Assembly (NCBI RefSeq): GCF_033708015.1
Contig: NZ_CP137920.1
Location: forward strand, 2,542,001 to 2,606,000
From: Proteus vulgaris
GTDB lineage: Bacteria > Pseudomonadota > Gammaproteobacteria > Enterobacterales > Enterobacteriaceae
Direction: 5' to 3'
DNA length: 64,000 nucleotides
Position numbers and translations under genes: made by a program. The number at the start of each line of letters is the position of its first letter. Positions within the stretch are counted from its first letter, which is position 1. This document shows positions 28,723 through 37,690 of this stretch, in pieces. The notes under the pieces are model-generated. The model saw only the letters and a program-made list of their open reading frames with translations, was not told the DNA's origin and did not search any database.

Positions 28723-30486
28723 ATGACGATAAAACAGATAATTGGGATAAGAAACGCGGTAAGTATTGGGTTATTACTGCTCTTTTTTGTACTTCCTCTG
28801 CAAGCCACCGCAAAAGAGTGGACCATCGGTGTTTTAGCACTACGAGGTGATGCATCCACACTAAGACACTGGCATCCACTTATTGACACATTAAATGAAC
28901 AATTTCCTTCAGAAAACTTTGTATTAATGCCGTTAAACCTAGAAGAGATGAAATTAGCGGTGGCGAAGAAAAATGTTGATTTCTTACTCACAAATCCTGC
29001 GCAATTTGTTCAATTAGATAATGCCTATCCATTACGTTGGTTGCTTTCCTTACGCTCTGGTTATGAGCCTGATAACACGACACGAAATGTCATTGGCAGC
29101 CTAATTCTTGTCCGTCACGATAGCTCAATTACTTCTGCCCATGAATTAATTGGAAAACGTGTTGGTGCCATCGCACCTGATGCTTTTGGTGGTTATCTTT
29201 TAGGTTACAAAGCGCTACGGGAAGAAGGTATTGATCCTGATAAAGATTTCACATTGCGTTTCACTGGGTTTCCCGCTGACGCTTTACTTTATCTCTTACG
29301 AGATAAAGATATTAATGCGGCAATTATTCCCGTCTGTTTACTGGAAAATATGGATCATGAAGGGCTTATTCGTAAAAGTGATTACCGCCCCGTGATTTCC
29401 TATCAAACCAATACGCCTTGTTTAACCAGTACGCCGCTCTATCCTAATTGGTCATTTGCAGCGCTAGATACCGTTCCTGATGAACTTGTCGATAAAGTCA
29501 CACGCGTTTTACTCACTGATGACAGTAAACCGATGAAATGGGGAGCCCCAGCTTCGCATACACAAGTTGAAAACCTATTAAGAGAAGTCAACCAACATCC
29601 TCGACAAAGGCAGCTTTGGCAAGATGCGCAAAGTTGGGCTATTCAGCACCAATTTATTATTGGTCTTTCATTGGCGGCTATCCTTTTTCTTATCCTAAAC
29701 CAAGTCTGGATCAGCTATTTAGTTAGGCGTCGTAGTCGCCAACTGGAACATGCTCACAATCGATTAAGACAGCAAAAGGAAGAGTTAGAACACGCGCAAC
29801 GTTTAAATATATTAGGAGAAATGGCATCCGGTTTTGCTCATGAACTTAATCAGCCACTTTCGGCAATTAAAAGTTATGCACAAGGGAGCGTTATTCGCCT
29901 TAAAAAAGAGAATGAATTGCATCCATTACTACCTGCATTACAACAAATAGATAAGCAAGCACAACGCGGTGCTGATATTATTCGAAATCTACGTTTATGG
30001 GTTGGAAAACAAACACCTAATACTGATACCATTTTGCTTTCCCATCAAAATATTGCGGAATGTATCCAACATATCTGGACGCTTTTACGCGTAGAAGATA
30101 AATATCCACAGGTTTCACTTATCACCCATATTGATGAACATGATACTCTATGTTTACCCGAAACATTATTAGAGCAAATTTTATCGAATTTAATCACTAA
30201 CAGTCTTCAAGCTGGCGCTAACGTACTAAAAATCAGCACCCATAAAGCACCTGATAGGTTGCTTATTGTCATTGAAGATGATGCGGGTGGAATGAGCCAC
30301 AGCCAACTTGAACAGCCTTTTTCCCCATTCCAAACAACAAAAACGGAAGGACTTGGATTAGGTTTGGTGATTTGCCAACGTTTATTGCTTTCTCAAGGTG
30401 CTGAAATTCATATTGAGAACCAGAAGAATGAACAACATAAAGTTGGAATAAAAATCACACTTATTTTCCCTAAAAAAAATAAATAA
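28723..30486 (+). CDS. ttrS: Tetrathionate-sensing histidine kinase
   Basis: The protein has 587 residues. A signal peptide (residues ~1-31) leads into a PhnD-like periplasmic binding domain to about residue 305, followed by a transmembrane helix around 311-330, a coiled coil, the HisKA phospho-acceptor in GFAHELNQPLSAIKSYAQG, and the HATPase domain (DDAGGM, GLGLGLVIC). It senses tetrathionate and activates TtrR. It is divergent from ttrBCA and followed 10 bases later by ttrR. The start codon lacks a strong ribosome site. Confidence 0.94.
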   Translation: MTIKQIIGIRNAVSIGLLLLFFVLPLQATAKEWTIGVLALRGDASTLRHWHPLIDTLNEQFPSENFVLMPLNLEEMKLAVAKKNVDFLLTNPAQFVQLDNAYPLRWLLSLRSGYEPDNTTRNVIGSLILVRHDSSITSAHELIGKRVGAIAPDAFGGYLLGYKALREEGIDPDKDFTLRFTGFPADALLYLLRDKDINAAIIPVCLLENMDHEGLIRKSDYRPVISYQTNTPCLTSTPLYPNWSFAALDTVPDELVDKVTRVLLTDDSKPMKWGAPASHTQVENLLREVNQHPRQRQLWQDAQSWAIQHQFIIGLSLAAILFLILNQVWISYLVRRRSRQLEHAHNRLRQQKEELEHAQRLNILGEMASGFAHELNQPLSAIKSYAQGSVIRLKKENELHPLLPALQQIDKQAQRGADIIRNLRLWVGKQTPNTDTILLSHQNIAECIQHIWTLLRVEDKYPQVSLITHIDEHDTLCLPETLLEQILSNLITNSLQAGANVLKISTHKAPDRLLIVIEDDAGGMSHSQLEQPFSPFQTTKTEGLGLGLVICQRLLLSQGAEIHIENQKNEQHKVGIKITLIFPKKNK

Positions 30487-30496
30487 TGGAGAAAAA

Positions 30497-31099
30497 ATGC
30501 CAACAATTCATCTAGTTGATGATGATCTTGCTGTCACTGATGCTTGTCAGTTTTTATTAGAAAGCCTAGGTTATTCAGCCCATGTCTGGAATGATAGCGA
30601 GTTCTTTATCAACAACGTCAATCTCTATCAGAGAGGGGTTGTATTATTAGATATGAGGATGCCAAAACCCGATGGTAGACAAGTTCACCAGCATTTAATT
30701 GATAAGCACAGTACTCTTTCTGTGATTTTTTTAACCGGTCATGGCGATATCCCCATGGCCGTTGAAGAGATCAAAAAAGGCGCTATCGACTTTCTGCAAA
30801 AACCCGTTGATAGCAATGCGTTGTTATCTGCTTTAGATGCAGCATTTATTGAAACCAATACCCGTTTTACCGCACATGATATTCGCCGCCGTTATGCTTC
30901 ATTAACCCCAAGAGAAAAAGACATTGCTTATTATGTTATTCAAGGATTAATGAACCGCGAAATTGCAGAAGTTGCTTGTGTTTCAATAAGAACCGTCGAA
31001 GTGCATCGAGCAAAAGTAATGGACAAAATGGCAGCTAAAAATATTGCCGAATTGGTGACTGCATTACAAGGCATTGAAATAATTTCACCTAATTTATGA
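30497..31099 (+). CDS. ttrR: Tetrathionate response regulator
   Basis: The 200-residue FixJ-type regulator has a receiver domain with acidic residues 8-10 and phospho-acceptor Asp52 (LLDMRMPKPDG), Lys in FLQKPVD, and a LuxR helix-turn-helix (LTPREKDIAYYVIQGLMNREIAE, IRTVEVHRAKVMDKM). It activates ttrBCA when phosphorylated by TtrS. The ribosome site is GGAGAAAAA. Same operon as ttrS. Confidence 0.94.
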   Translation: MPTIHLVDDDLAVTDACQFLLESLGYSAHVWNDSEFFINNVNLYQRGVVLLDMRMPKPDGRQVHQHLIDKHSTLSVIFLTGHGDIPMAVEEIKKGAIDFLQKPVDSNALLSALDAAFIETNTRFTAHDIRRRYASLTPREKDIAYYVIQGLMNREIAEVACVSIRTVEVHRAKVMDKMAAKNIAELVTALQGIEIISPNL

Positions 31100-31173
31100 C
31101 AAAATTTCTTATCTGCGTTAAAAAGTGTCACAATATACGATATTCATTGGAAAAATAGTAAATAGATAGGCTT

Positions 31174-32115
31174 ATGATAAAGTCACCTCCATTTAAAAAA
31201 TCATTTTTGCAGCCTAAATATTGGCTGACTTGGTTCGGGATCGGATTGCTCTATATCCTAGTTCTCCTTCCTTATCCTGTCATTTATTGGCTGGGCACAC
31301 GCCTAGGTCGTTTTTCGAAACTTTTTTTAAAAAAACGGGTTCAAATAGCAGAACGTAATATTGAGCTCTGCTTTCCACAGATGCCCAAAAGTGAGCGAGA
31401 AGCCCTAGTTAATAAAAATTTTGAATCGGTTGGTATGGGATTATTCGAAACTGGTATGGCGTGGTTTTGGCCAGATTGGCGTGTCAAACGTTGGTTTAAA
31501 GTCAGCGGGATTGAAAATGTTTCAAAAGTGCATGAAACTGGGAAAGGCATCTTACTTATTGGGATCCATTTTCTCACGCTTGAACTGGGTGCACGTATTT
31601 TTGGTATTTATACCCCAGGAGTGGGTGTTTACCGCCCTAACGATAACCCCGTTATGGACTGGCTACAAACATGGGGCCGATTACGTTCTAATAAATTTAT
31701 GCTCGACAGAAAAGATGTCAAAGGCATGATCCGTAGTTTAAAAGCAGGTGAAATTATTTGGTATGCACCTGACCATGATTATGGCCCACGTAAAAGTGTT
31801 TTTGTGCCTTTGTTTGCGGTTGATAAAGCGGCAACAACAACAGGAACTTATATTCTGGCAAAAACCAGCCATCCTGCATTAATTCCATTTACCCCAAAAC
31901 GTTTACCTGAAGCCAAGGGGTATGAGTTAATTATCTCACCACCTGTTGCTGACTTTCCTATCGATAATGAGGAAAATGCCGCTAAAGCGATGAATAAAGT
32001 CGTTGAACAAGAGATTTTACGCGCACCAGATCAATATATGTGGTTGCATCGTCGCTTTAAAACTCGCCCAGAAGGTGATGCTTCTTTATATAACGAAATA
32101 AAAAAAGTACACTAA
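31174..32115 (+). CDS. lpxL: Lipid A lauroyl acyltransferase
   Basis: The protein has 313 residues with an N-terminal membrane helix (about 17-38) and the acyltransferase catalytic pair His132 and Glu137 ([12 protein letters not shown]), then GVYRPNDNP and [10 protein letters not shown]. Nearly every block matches E. coli LpxL, and mdtG follows as in E. coli. It transfers laurate from acyl-ACP to Kdo2-lipid IVA. LpxP is the close paralogue and cannot be fully excluded; the mdtG neighbour favours LpxL. Confidence 0.92.
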   Translation: MIKSPPFKKSFLQPKYWLTWFGIGLLYILVLLPYPVIYWLGTRLGRFSKLFLKKRVQIAERNIELCFPQMPKSEREALVNKNFESVGMGLFETGMAWFWPDWRVKRWFKVSGIENVSKVHETGKGILLIGIHFLTLELGARIFGIYTPGVGVYRPNDNPVMDWLQTWGRLRSNKFMLDRKDVKGMIRSLKAGEIIWYAPDHDYGPRKSVFVPLFAVDKAATTTGTYILAKTSHPALIPFTPKRLPEAKGYELIISPPVADFPIDNEENAAKAMNKVVEQEILRAPDQYMWLHRRFKTRPEGDASLYNEIKKVH

Positions 32116-32119
32116 TCAC

Positions 32120-32152
32120 AAAGTGGCTGTTTTATTCCCAAACAGCCACTTT
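32120..32152 (+). terminator. Terminator after lpxL
   Basis: AAAGTGGCTGTTT / AAACAGCCACTTT, a 13-base perfect stem with a 7-base loop. The T run is short. Confidence 0.7.
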
Positions 32153-32387
32153 AGCATATTGCAATACACTGAAATAAAAATAATAAAATCAATAATGACA
32201 CAAGCTGTAAACTCCTGCAAAACACATTATAAGAGCAAGACCTATCGCACTTATTCTGTATCATGGCTATATTCTTATTCATCTTAAAATAAGAAAACCG
32301 ACCTGTTGTTGCCACATTCAACATCGCTACGGTTATTTTCAGTCTATTTTCTTGGTTTGTTCTCTCGTTCTCGGCTAAAGGAGTCAC

Positions 32388-33596
32388 ATGGATCTCAAGC
32401 CCCGAAATAATTCTTGGAAACGTAATCTCTATATTGTCTGGTTTGGTTGTTTTCTAACTGGTGCTGGTTTTAGCCTGATCATGCCTTTTCTTCCACTCTA
32501 TGTAGAAGAGCTTGGTATAACCGATCACGAAGAGCTTAATCTTTGGACCGGTGTTGCATTTAGTATTACCTTCCTTTTTTCTGCCATTGCAGCGCCTTTT
32601 TGGGGAAAATTATCAGATAGAAAAGGACGAAAATTAATGCTGTTACGTTCTGCCCTGGGTATGGCGATTGTGATGGTATTAATTGGGTTTGCTCAAAATA
32701 TATGGCAATTATTAGTACTGCGAGCCTTGCTTGGTGTATTAGGTGGCTTTGTTCCGAATGCAAATGCGTTAATTGCCACTCAGGTTCCAGTTAAAAAGAG
32801 TGGTTGGGCATTAGGTACACTTTCAACGGGTGCTGTAAGTGGCGCATTAATAGGTCCTTTAATTGGTGGTATGCTTGCCGATCTCTATGGTTTACGGCCT
32901 GTCTTTTTTATTACGTCTGCTGTTTTATTTATTTGCTTTTTAGTCACCCTCTTTTTTGTAAGTGAAAACTTCACACCTGTTTCTAAAAAAGACGCGCTCA
33001 CCACAAAACAGGTCTTTTCATCACTTAAAAATAAAAGACTCGTTGTATGCCTATTTTTCACCACGATGATCATTCAAGTAGCAACTGGCTCTGTTACACC
33101 TATTTTGACACTTTATATTCGTGAATTAACAGGTTCAGTCAGCAATCTTGCCTTTATCAGTGGTGTTGTTGCCTCCGTACCCGGTATTGCCGCACTAATT
33201 AGCGCACCTCGTTTTGGCAAATTAGGTGACCGAATCGGCCCCGATAAAGTCCTTCTGTTTACCCTCGGGCTCTCTATTTTTATGCTCATTCCAATGGCGC
33301 TGGTCAGTAACTATTGGGAACTTGGGACACTACGTTTTTTACTTGGTGCAGTAAATGCCGCCATGTTGCCTGCGGTACAAACGCTTATTCTCTATAACAT
33401 TACCCCTGCTATTGCGGGTCGAATTTTCAGCTATAACCAAGCACTCAGAGATGTTGGAAATGTTACAGGACCGTTAATGGGGGCTTTTGTTGCTGCAAGC
33501 TATGGATTTAGAGCTGTTTTTTATTTCACCGCAGCCGTCGTCTTTTTTAATTTAATTTATTCTTGGCTAAGCTTTAGAACACCACAAGAAAAGTAG
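32388..33596 (+). CDS. mdtG: MdtG multidrug efflux MFS transporter
   Basis: The 402-residue protein has 12 predicted transmembrane helices and is colinear with E. coli MdtG. The loop 2-3 motif [24 protein letters not shown] and SYGFRAVFY are recognisable. The drug:H+ antiporter exports fosfomycin and deoxycholate in E. coli. The ribosome site AAAGGAG is 5 bases before ATG. It follows lpxL after a terminator-like hairpin. Confidence 0.94.
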   Translation: MDLKPRNNSWKRNLYIVWFGCFLTGAGFSLIMPFLPLYVEELGITDHEELNLWTGVAFSITFLFSAIAAPFWGKLSDRKGRKLMLLRSALGMAIVMVLIGFAQNIWQLLVLRALLGVLGGFVPNANALIATQVPVKKSGWALGTLSTGAVSGALIGPLIGGMLADLYGLRPVFFITSAVLFICFLVTLFFVSENFTPVSKKDALTTKQVFSSLKNKRLVVCLFFTTMIIQVATGSVTPILTLYIRELTGSVSNLAFISGVVASVPGIAALISAPRFGKLGDRIGPDKVLLFTLGLSIFMLIPMALVSNYWELGTLRFLLGAVNAAMLPAVQTLILYNITPAIAGRIFSYNQALRDVGNVTGPLMGAFVAASYGFRAVFYFTAAVVFFNLIYSWLSFRTPQEK

Positions 33597-34016
33597 TCAA
33601 AAAATCGACAAATAAGATCAGTTAATCGTTTTTTTTCTTCAAAAAATTACACTTTTACATTTAAAGGCTCAATTGTTATTTTTTTTATTCTATTTTTTGT
33701 AAATTATTGTTTATTAATAATATTCTAACCCCCTATTTGTTAATGTCTCTAAAATTTTCTTGTCCTCTTTTTTCAAAAAATTGCAAGGTTAACTATTGCA
33801 AAATGAGATTTTTATCGACTTTTGCACCAAAAAATGGTTTATAAAGTATTAAATATACTTTTAGTCGCTAAATTCTGACAAAAGTATGTTAAAAATATAT
33901 TAATTAAATGCAGTGGTAATTGATAACAGAATGAAATAATTTTGTTTAACCATTCGCTAATATTTTGTTCTTTTTACTTGCAAACGACCTGTAGAGGTTT
34001 TTTTTGGGAATTTAAG
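33597..34016. other. Intergenic region before the POT transporter
   Basis: About 420 very AT-rich bases with no credible ORF. It contains the promoter of the peptide transporter; no operator could be assigned. Confidence 0.5.
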
Positions 34017-35552
34017 ATGCAATCTACTCACTCAAAATCTAGCCGAACTTTCTTTGGCCATCCCTATCCATTAAGCTCCCTTTTCTTTACCGAAATGTGG
34101 GAACGCTTTTCTTTCTATGGTATTCGCCCATTATTAATTCTATTTATGGCGGCAACCGTTTATGAGGGTGGCATGGAAATCCCCAGAGAGCAGGCATCTG
34201 CCATTGTGGGTATTTTCGCAGGCGGTGTGTATTTAACATCGCTGCCAGGAGGTTGGCTGGCTGATAACTGGTTAGGTCAGCGCCTAGCGGTATGGTACGG
34301 CTCTATCTTTATCGCATTAGGACATCTATCCATCGCACTTTCAGCGTTTTGGTCACAAGATCTGTTCTTTATCGGTTTATTACTCATTGTATTAGGTACA
34401 GGACTATTTAAAACCTGCGTCACTGTGATGGTAGGAACCTTATATAAAAGGGATGATACTCGCCGTGATGGCGGATTTTCCTTATTTTATATGGGTATCA
34501 ATATGGGCTCATTTATTGCACCACTCATCACGGGTTTCTTAGTTCGTGATTATGGCTGGCATTGGGGCTTTGGTATCGGTGGAATTGGTATGCTTGTTGC
34601 GCTACTGATTTTCCGCTTTTACGCAGTACCGACCATGCGTCGCTTTGATAGCGAAGTCGGTTTAGATTCAAGTTGGGATCGCCCAACGGTTGTTCGTCGT
34701 AATGTCGGTCAATGGATCTTAGCGTTATCTGTCGTTCTTATAGCCATTGTTGGCCTTATTATTTCTGGCGTTATTCCTTTTAACCCAGTTGTTGTGGCTA
34801 ACTTTATGGTCTATGTGATTTCAGGTAGTGTTATCGCCTATTTTATCTATTTATTCCTATTTGCTGGATTAAGTAGCAGTGACCGTTCTCGTTTATTTGT
34901 TTGTTTCCTCTTATTGGTTTCAGCCGCCCTTTTCTGGTCTGCATTCGAACAAAAACCGACATCATTTAACTTATTTGCCAATGACTATACTGACTTAAAC
35001 TTTATGGGTTTTGAGATCCCTGCTGTTTGGTTCCAGTCTGTTAATGCCCTATTTATTATTATTCTTGCGCCTGTATTTAGCTGGCTATGGCCAATGATGG
35101 CTCGTAATAATATGAACTTAAGTAGCATGACTAAGTTTGTCATTGGTATTTTATTTGCAGCAGGTGGCTTTACCGTCATGATGTTTGCATCTGAAAGTGT
35201 CATTGCAACAGGGCAAGGCGTTTCACCGCTTTGGTTAATTGGCAGTATTTTATTACTGACATTAGGTGAATTATGCTTAAGTCCAATTGGGCTTGCGACA
35301 ATGACTATTTTAGCTCCAGCTAAAATGCGTGGTCAGGTTATGGGATTATGGTTCTGTGCAAGTGCATTAGGTAATTTGGCAGCAGGTTTAATGGGTGGGA
35401 ATATCCGTCCAGACAAACTGGATGTAATGCCTGACTTCTTCTCTCATGTTTCTATCGCTCTGGTTATTTGTGCAGTTGTTCTTGCTGCACTAATTATTCC
35501 AGTGCGTAAGCTGTTACAAAGCGCAGATAGTAAAGAGAAAGCTCAAGCTTAA
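34017..35552 (+). CDS. POT-family proton-dependent peptide transporter
   Basis: The protein is about 511 residues, starting at ATG 34017; the open frame extends 25 codons upstream through a region that looks non-coding. It carries the POT signature ExxERFxxYG as EMWERFSFYG, plus GLFKTCVTVMVGTLY and FYMGINMGSFIAP, and about 14 transmembrane helices. It should import di- and tripeptides with protons. The N-terminal motif variant (FYG for YYG) and the length set it apart from E. coli DtpA/DtpB, so no specific symbol is given. Confidence 0.9.
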   Translation: MQSTHSKSSRTFFGHPYPLSSLFFTEMWERFSFYGIRPLLILFMAATVYEGGMEIPREQASAIVGIFAGGVYLTSLPGGWLADNWLGQRLAVWYGSIFIALGHLSIALSAFWSQDLFFIGLLLIVLGTGLFKTCVTVMVGTLYKRDDTRRDGGFSLFYMGINMGSFIAPLITGFLVRDYGWHWGFGIGGIGMLVALLIFRFYAVPTMRRFDSEVGLDSSWDRPTVVRRNVGQWILALSVVLIAIVGLIISGVIPFNPVVVANFMVYVISGSVIAYFIYLFLFAGLSSSDRSRLFVCFLLLVSAALFWSAFEQKPTSFNLFANDYTDLNFMGFEIPAVWFQSVNALFIIILAPVFSWLWPMMARNNMNLSSMTKFVIGILFAAGGFTVMMFASESVIATGQGVSPLWLIGSILLLTLGELCLSPIGLATMTILAPAKMRGQVMGLWFCASALGNLAAGLMGGNIRPDKLDVMPDFFSHVSIALVICAVVLAALIIPVRKLLQSADSKEKAQA

Positions 35553-35569
35553 TTTAATGCGTTAATTAT

Positions 35570-35606
35570 TAAAGCCATGTCTAAATCATTAGGCATGGCT
35601 TTTTGC
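35570..35606 (+). terminator. Terminator after the POT transporter
   Basis: AAAGCCATG / CATGGCTTT with an internal CTAA/TTAG pairing and TTTTTGC tail. Confidence 0.88.
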
Positions 35607-35712
35607 TTTATATTCGACAAGTTGAAAGCTATTTTTAAGTATTGCACCTGATATTTAAAACGCTTAATCTCATTACCCTCTATTATTGATAGTTGATTAC
35701 TAAGGTAATGCG

Positions 35713-36492
35713 ATGACTGTTCTTCCTATTTATTATGTTAATGCTTTTTCCTCTCAACCTTTTTCAGGAAACCCAGCAGCTGTCGTTTTGTTAGAAGAAT
35801 GGTTGCCTGATGACACCTTAATTACACTTGCTAATGAGATTAATTTACCTGAAACCGCTTTTTTAGTGGGTAATCATATTCGTTGGTTTACACCTAAAAT
35901 TGAAGTTCCTCTTTGTGGGCATGCAACATTAGCCACTGCTTTTGTACTCAAAACGATAAAACAATCCCCTACTGATCTCTTTAAATTTCAGTCTCTTTCA
36001 GGTGAGCTGACTGTTTCTTACCAAGATCCTTTCTTTACCCTTAATTTTCCGGCTATATCCGCGACATTAAATAACGATATAAAATCAGAACTTGAAGAAA
36101 AATTAGCATTACAAATAGAGCAAGTTTGGCAAGCGCGTGATCGCTATATTTGCTTTTTATCTGATCCAGAAACAGTCATTAACTACCAACCTGATTTCGC
36201 TCAAATCACACAATTGCCTTTACCGGGTGTGATTATCACCGCCAAAGGTCATGCTCCTTTTGACTTTATTTCTCGCTTCTTTGCCCCTGTAAAAGGGGTA
36301 AATGAAGATCCTGTTACAGGTACATCGCATTGTGTATTAGCACCGATTTGGGGGGATAAACTCAATAAAACACGGTTACAAGCAAGACAAGTTTCAAAAC
36401 GCGGTGGGAATATAGACTGTGTGCTAAAAGGTGATCGAGTTTTACTAACAGGAGATGCTGCACTCTTTTTAATTGGCGAAATAACCTTTTAA
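35713..36492 (+). CDS. PhzF-like isomerase
   Basis: The 259-residue protein of the PhzF/YddE family has two diaminopimelate-epimerase-like lobes, the catalytic Glu47 in NLPETAF, CGHATLATA and the family motif NEDPVTGTSHC. Members are isomerases acting on small aromatic or amino-acid-derived substrates; no phenazine genes are nearby, so the substrate is unknown. The start codon has TAAGG upstream. Confidence 0.88.
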   Translation: MTVLPIYYVNAFSSQPFSGNPAAVVLLEEWLPDDTLITLANEINLPETAFLVGNHIRWFTPKIEVPLCGHATLATAFVLKTIKQSPTDLFKFQSLSGELTVSYQDPFFTLNFPAISATLNNDIKSELEEKLALQIEQVWQARDRYICFLSDPETVINYQPDFAQITQLPLPGVIITAKGHAPFDFISRFFAPVKGVNEDPVTGTSHCVLAPIWGDKLNKTRLQARQVSKRGGNIDCVLKGDRVLLTGDAALFLIGEITF

Positions 36493-36597
36493 TTATAAAA
36501 GACATAATCACTCATTCATCTACTTTGCTTTCAATTTACTCTATTTTATACTGTGAGGAATTTCCCTTACAGTATCAAAGAAGAAGGCTTTATTTTT

Positions 36598-37008
36598 ATG
36601 TCTATCTCTGACTTATCTCCTGAACTACAAAATAAAATTAAAAATTCAGTTACCCGTGTATCTAAGGTCATATTTCCCACCACAACTAATCACCACTCAA
36701 CACTCTTTGGTGGCACCGCATTAGCTTGGATGGATGAAGTGTCATTTATTACGGCCACCCGCTTTAGCCGTAAACGCCTAGTCACGGTTTCAACTGAAAA
36801 AATAAATTTTAATCACCCAATTCCATCAGGGACGATTATTGAACTCGTGGGTGAAGTTATTCGTGTTGGACGCACAAGTTTAACGGTGAATGTTTCTATT
36901 TTTCTTGAAGATATGTACGCAGAAGGTCGTGAAGAGGTGATCCATGGTCAGTTTAATTTTGTTGCTGTTGATCATGACGGAAAACCTACCCCATTATTCG
37001 ATAAATAG
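36598..37008 (+). CDS. Hotdog-fold acyl-CoA thioesterase
   Basis: The protein is about 136 residues. ATG 36598 is chosen because the protein family begins near MSISDL and AAGAAGG lies upstream; a GTG at 36553 would add 15 unconserved residues. It has the STLFGGTALAWMDEVSFITA motif and a hotdog core like YciA/BFIT thioesterases. It hydrolyses acyl-CoA to free fatty acid and CoA. Not in an evident operon. Confidence 0.86.
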   Translation: MSISDLSPELQNKIKNSVTRVSKVIFPTTTNHHSTLFGGTALAWMDEVSFITATRFSRKRLVTVSTEKINFNHPIPSGTIIELVGEVIRVGRTSLTVNVSIFLEDMYAEGREEVIHGQFNFVAVDHDGKPTPLFDK

Positions 37009-37198
37009 CGTTTTATAAAGAGATTTATCATGTTTTTTATCTCTATTAATTAAAAACCACATTATTTTATAATGTTCTTTATCATTTTGAATAATAACAA
37101 AGTATTAAGGACATTAATTTAAATGGATATTTTTCAATCAATATAAAATATATAATAAAATCAATTAATAATAAGATTACTAACATGTAAGACAAGAG

Positions 37199-37221
37199 TT
37201 ATCCACAGTTAATGTGGATAA
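37199..37221. promoter_or_regulatory. Inverted pair of consensus DnaA boxes (hairpin)
   Basis: TTATCCACA and its reverse complement TGTGGATAA are separated by 5 bases, so both are exact R1-type DnaA boxes facing each other. The whole is also a 10-base hairpin 16 bases past the stop of the minus-strand hypothetical gene, so it could simply be a terminator-like structure. Confidence 0.5.
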
Positions 37222-37238
37222 CTGAATAACTCCAAATA

Positions 37239-37556
37239 TCAGAGAACACAGATTTTTGTTACTGCAAATTCAATCTGACAAATGGTCAGTTTCTTTCCTG
37301 CTGTTGCACTTTCAGCAACCACAATATCCATGGATTGTGAATACTGTCGTCCCACTTCAAGCGCTAATTCAATAGTGGGTTCAATCAGTAAGATCACCCC
37401 AACATCTTCAATATCAACAGAGAAGTCTGCAAATGTTCTAAGTTGTGCAACTTTTTTTCTCTTATTTTTAGCAAGTTCTTGCGCTTTTTCCGTAGCGACC
37501 TGATTAACTCTTGCTTGTTTTTCAAAAATACCACCACCAGAATGAAGATAGATCAT
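37239..37556 (-). CDS. Hypothetical 105-residue protein
   Basis: The product begins MIYLHSGGGIFEKQARVNQV and has a charged, Lys-rich segment near residues 27-38, then alternating hydrophobic stretches (GVILLIEPTIELALEVG). No family was recognised, and no signal peptide or membrane helix is evident. The ribosome site is weak (GAG six bases before the ATG). It stands alone between the thioesterase and the adhesin and is followed by the DnaA-box hairpin. Confidence 0.5.
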   Translation of the reverse strand: MIYLHSGGGIFEKQARVNQVATEKAQELAKNKRKKVAQLRTFADFSVDIEDVGVILLIEPTIELALEVGRQYSQSMDIVVAESATAGKKLTICQIEFAVTKICVL

Positions 37557-37690
37557 AAGTTACTCATTATAGAAAACAAAGGCTGTTACCTTTATTATTC
37601 AAATCCAAAACATAAAAGCCAGTAGATAGATAAAAAAGAAACAGCCTTATCTCTATTTTTTTATTCTATTGGGCACACTACAAAAGTGCT

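Noticed and set aside
28587..28850. 87-codon frame in the ttrB-ttrS gap
   Set aside because: Overlaps the ttrS start and the divergent promoter; no family resemblance.
37282..37503. 73-codon plus-strand frame opposite the 105-residue gene
   Set aside because: Shadow frame without ribosome site; the minus frame is longer and better started.
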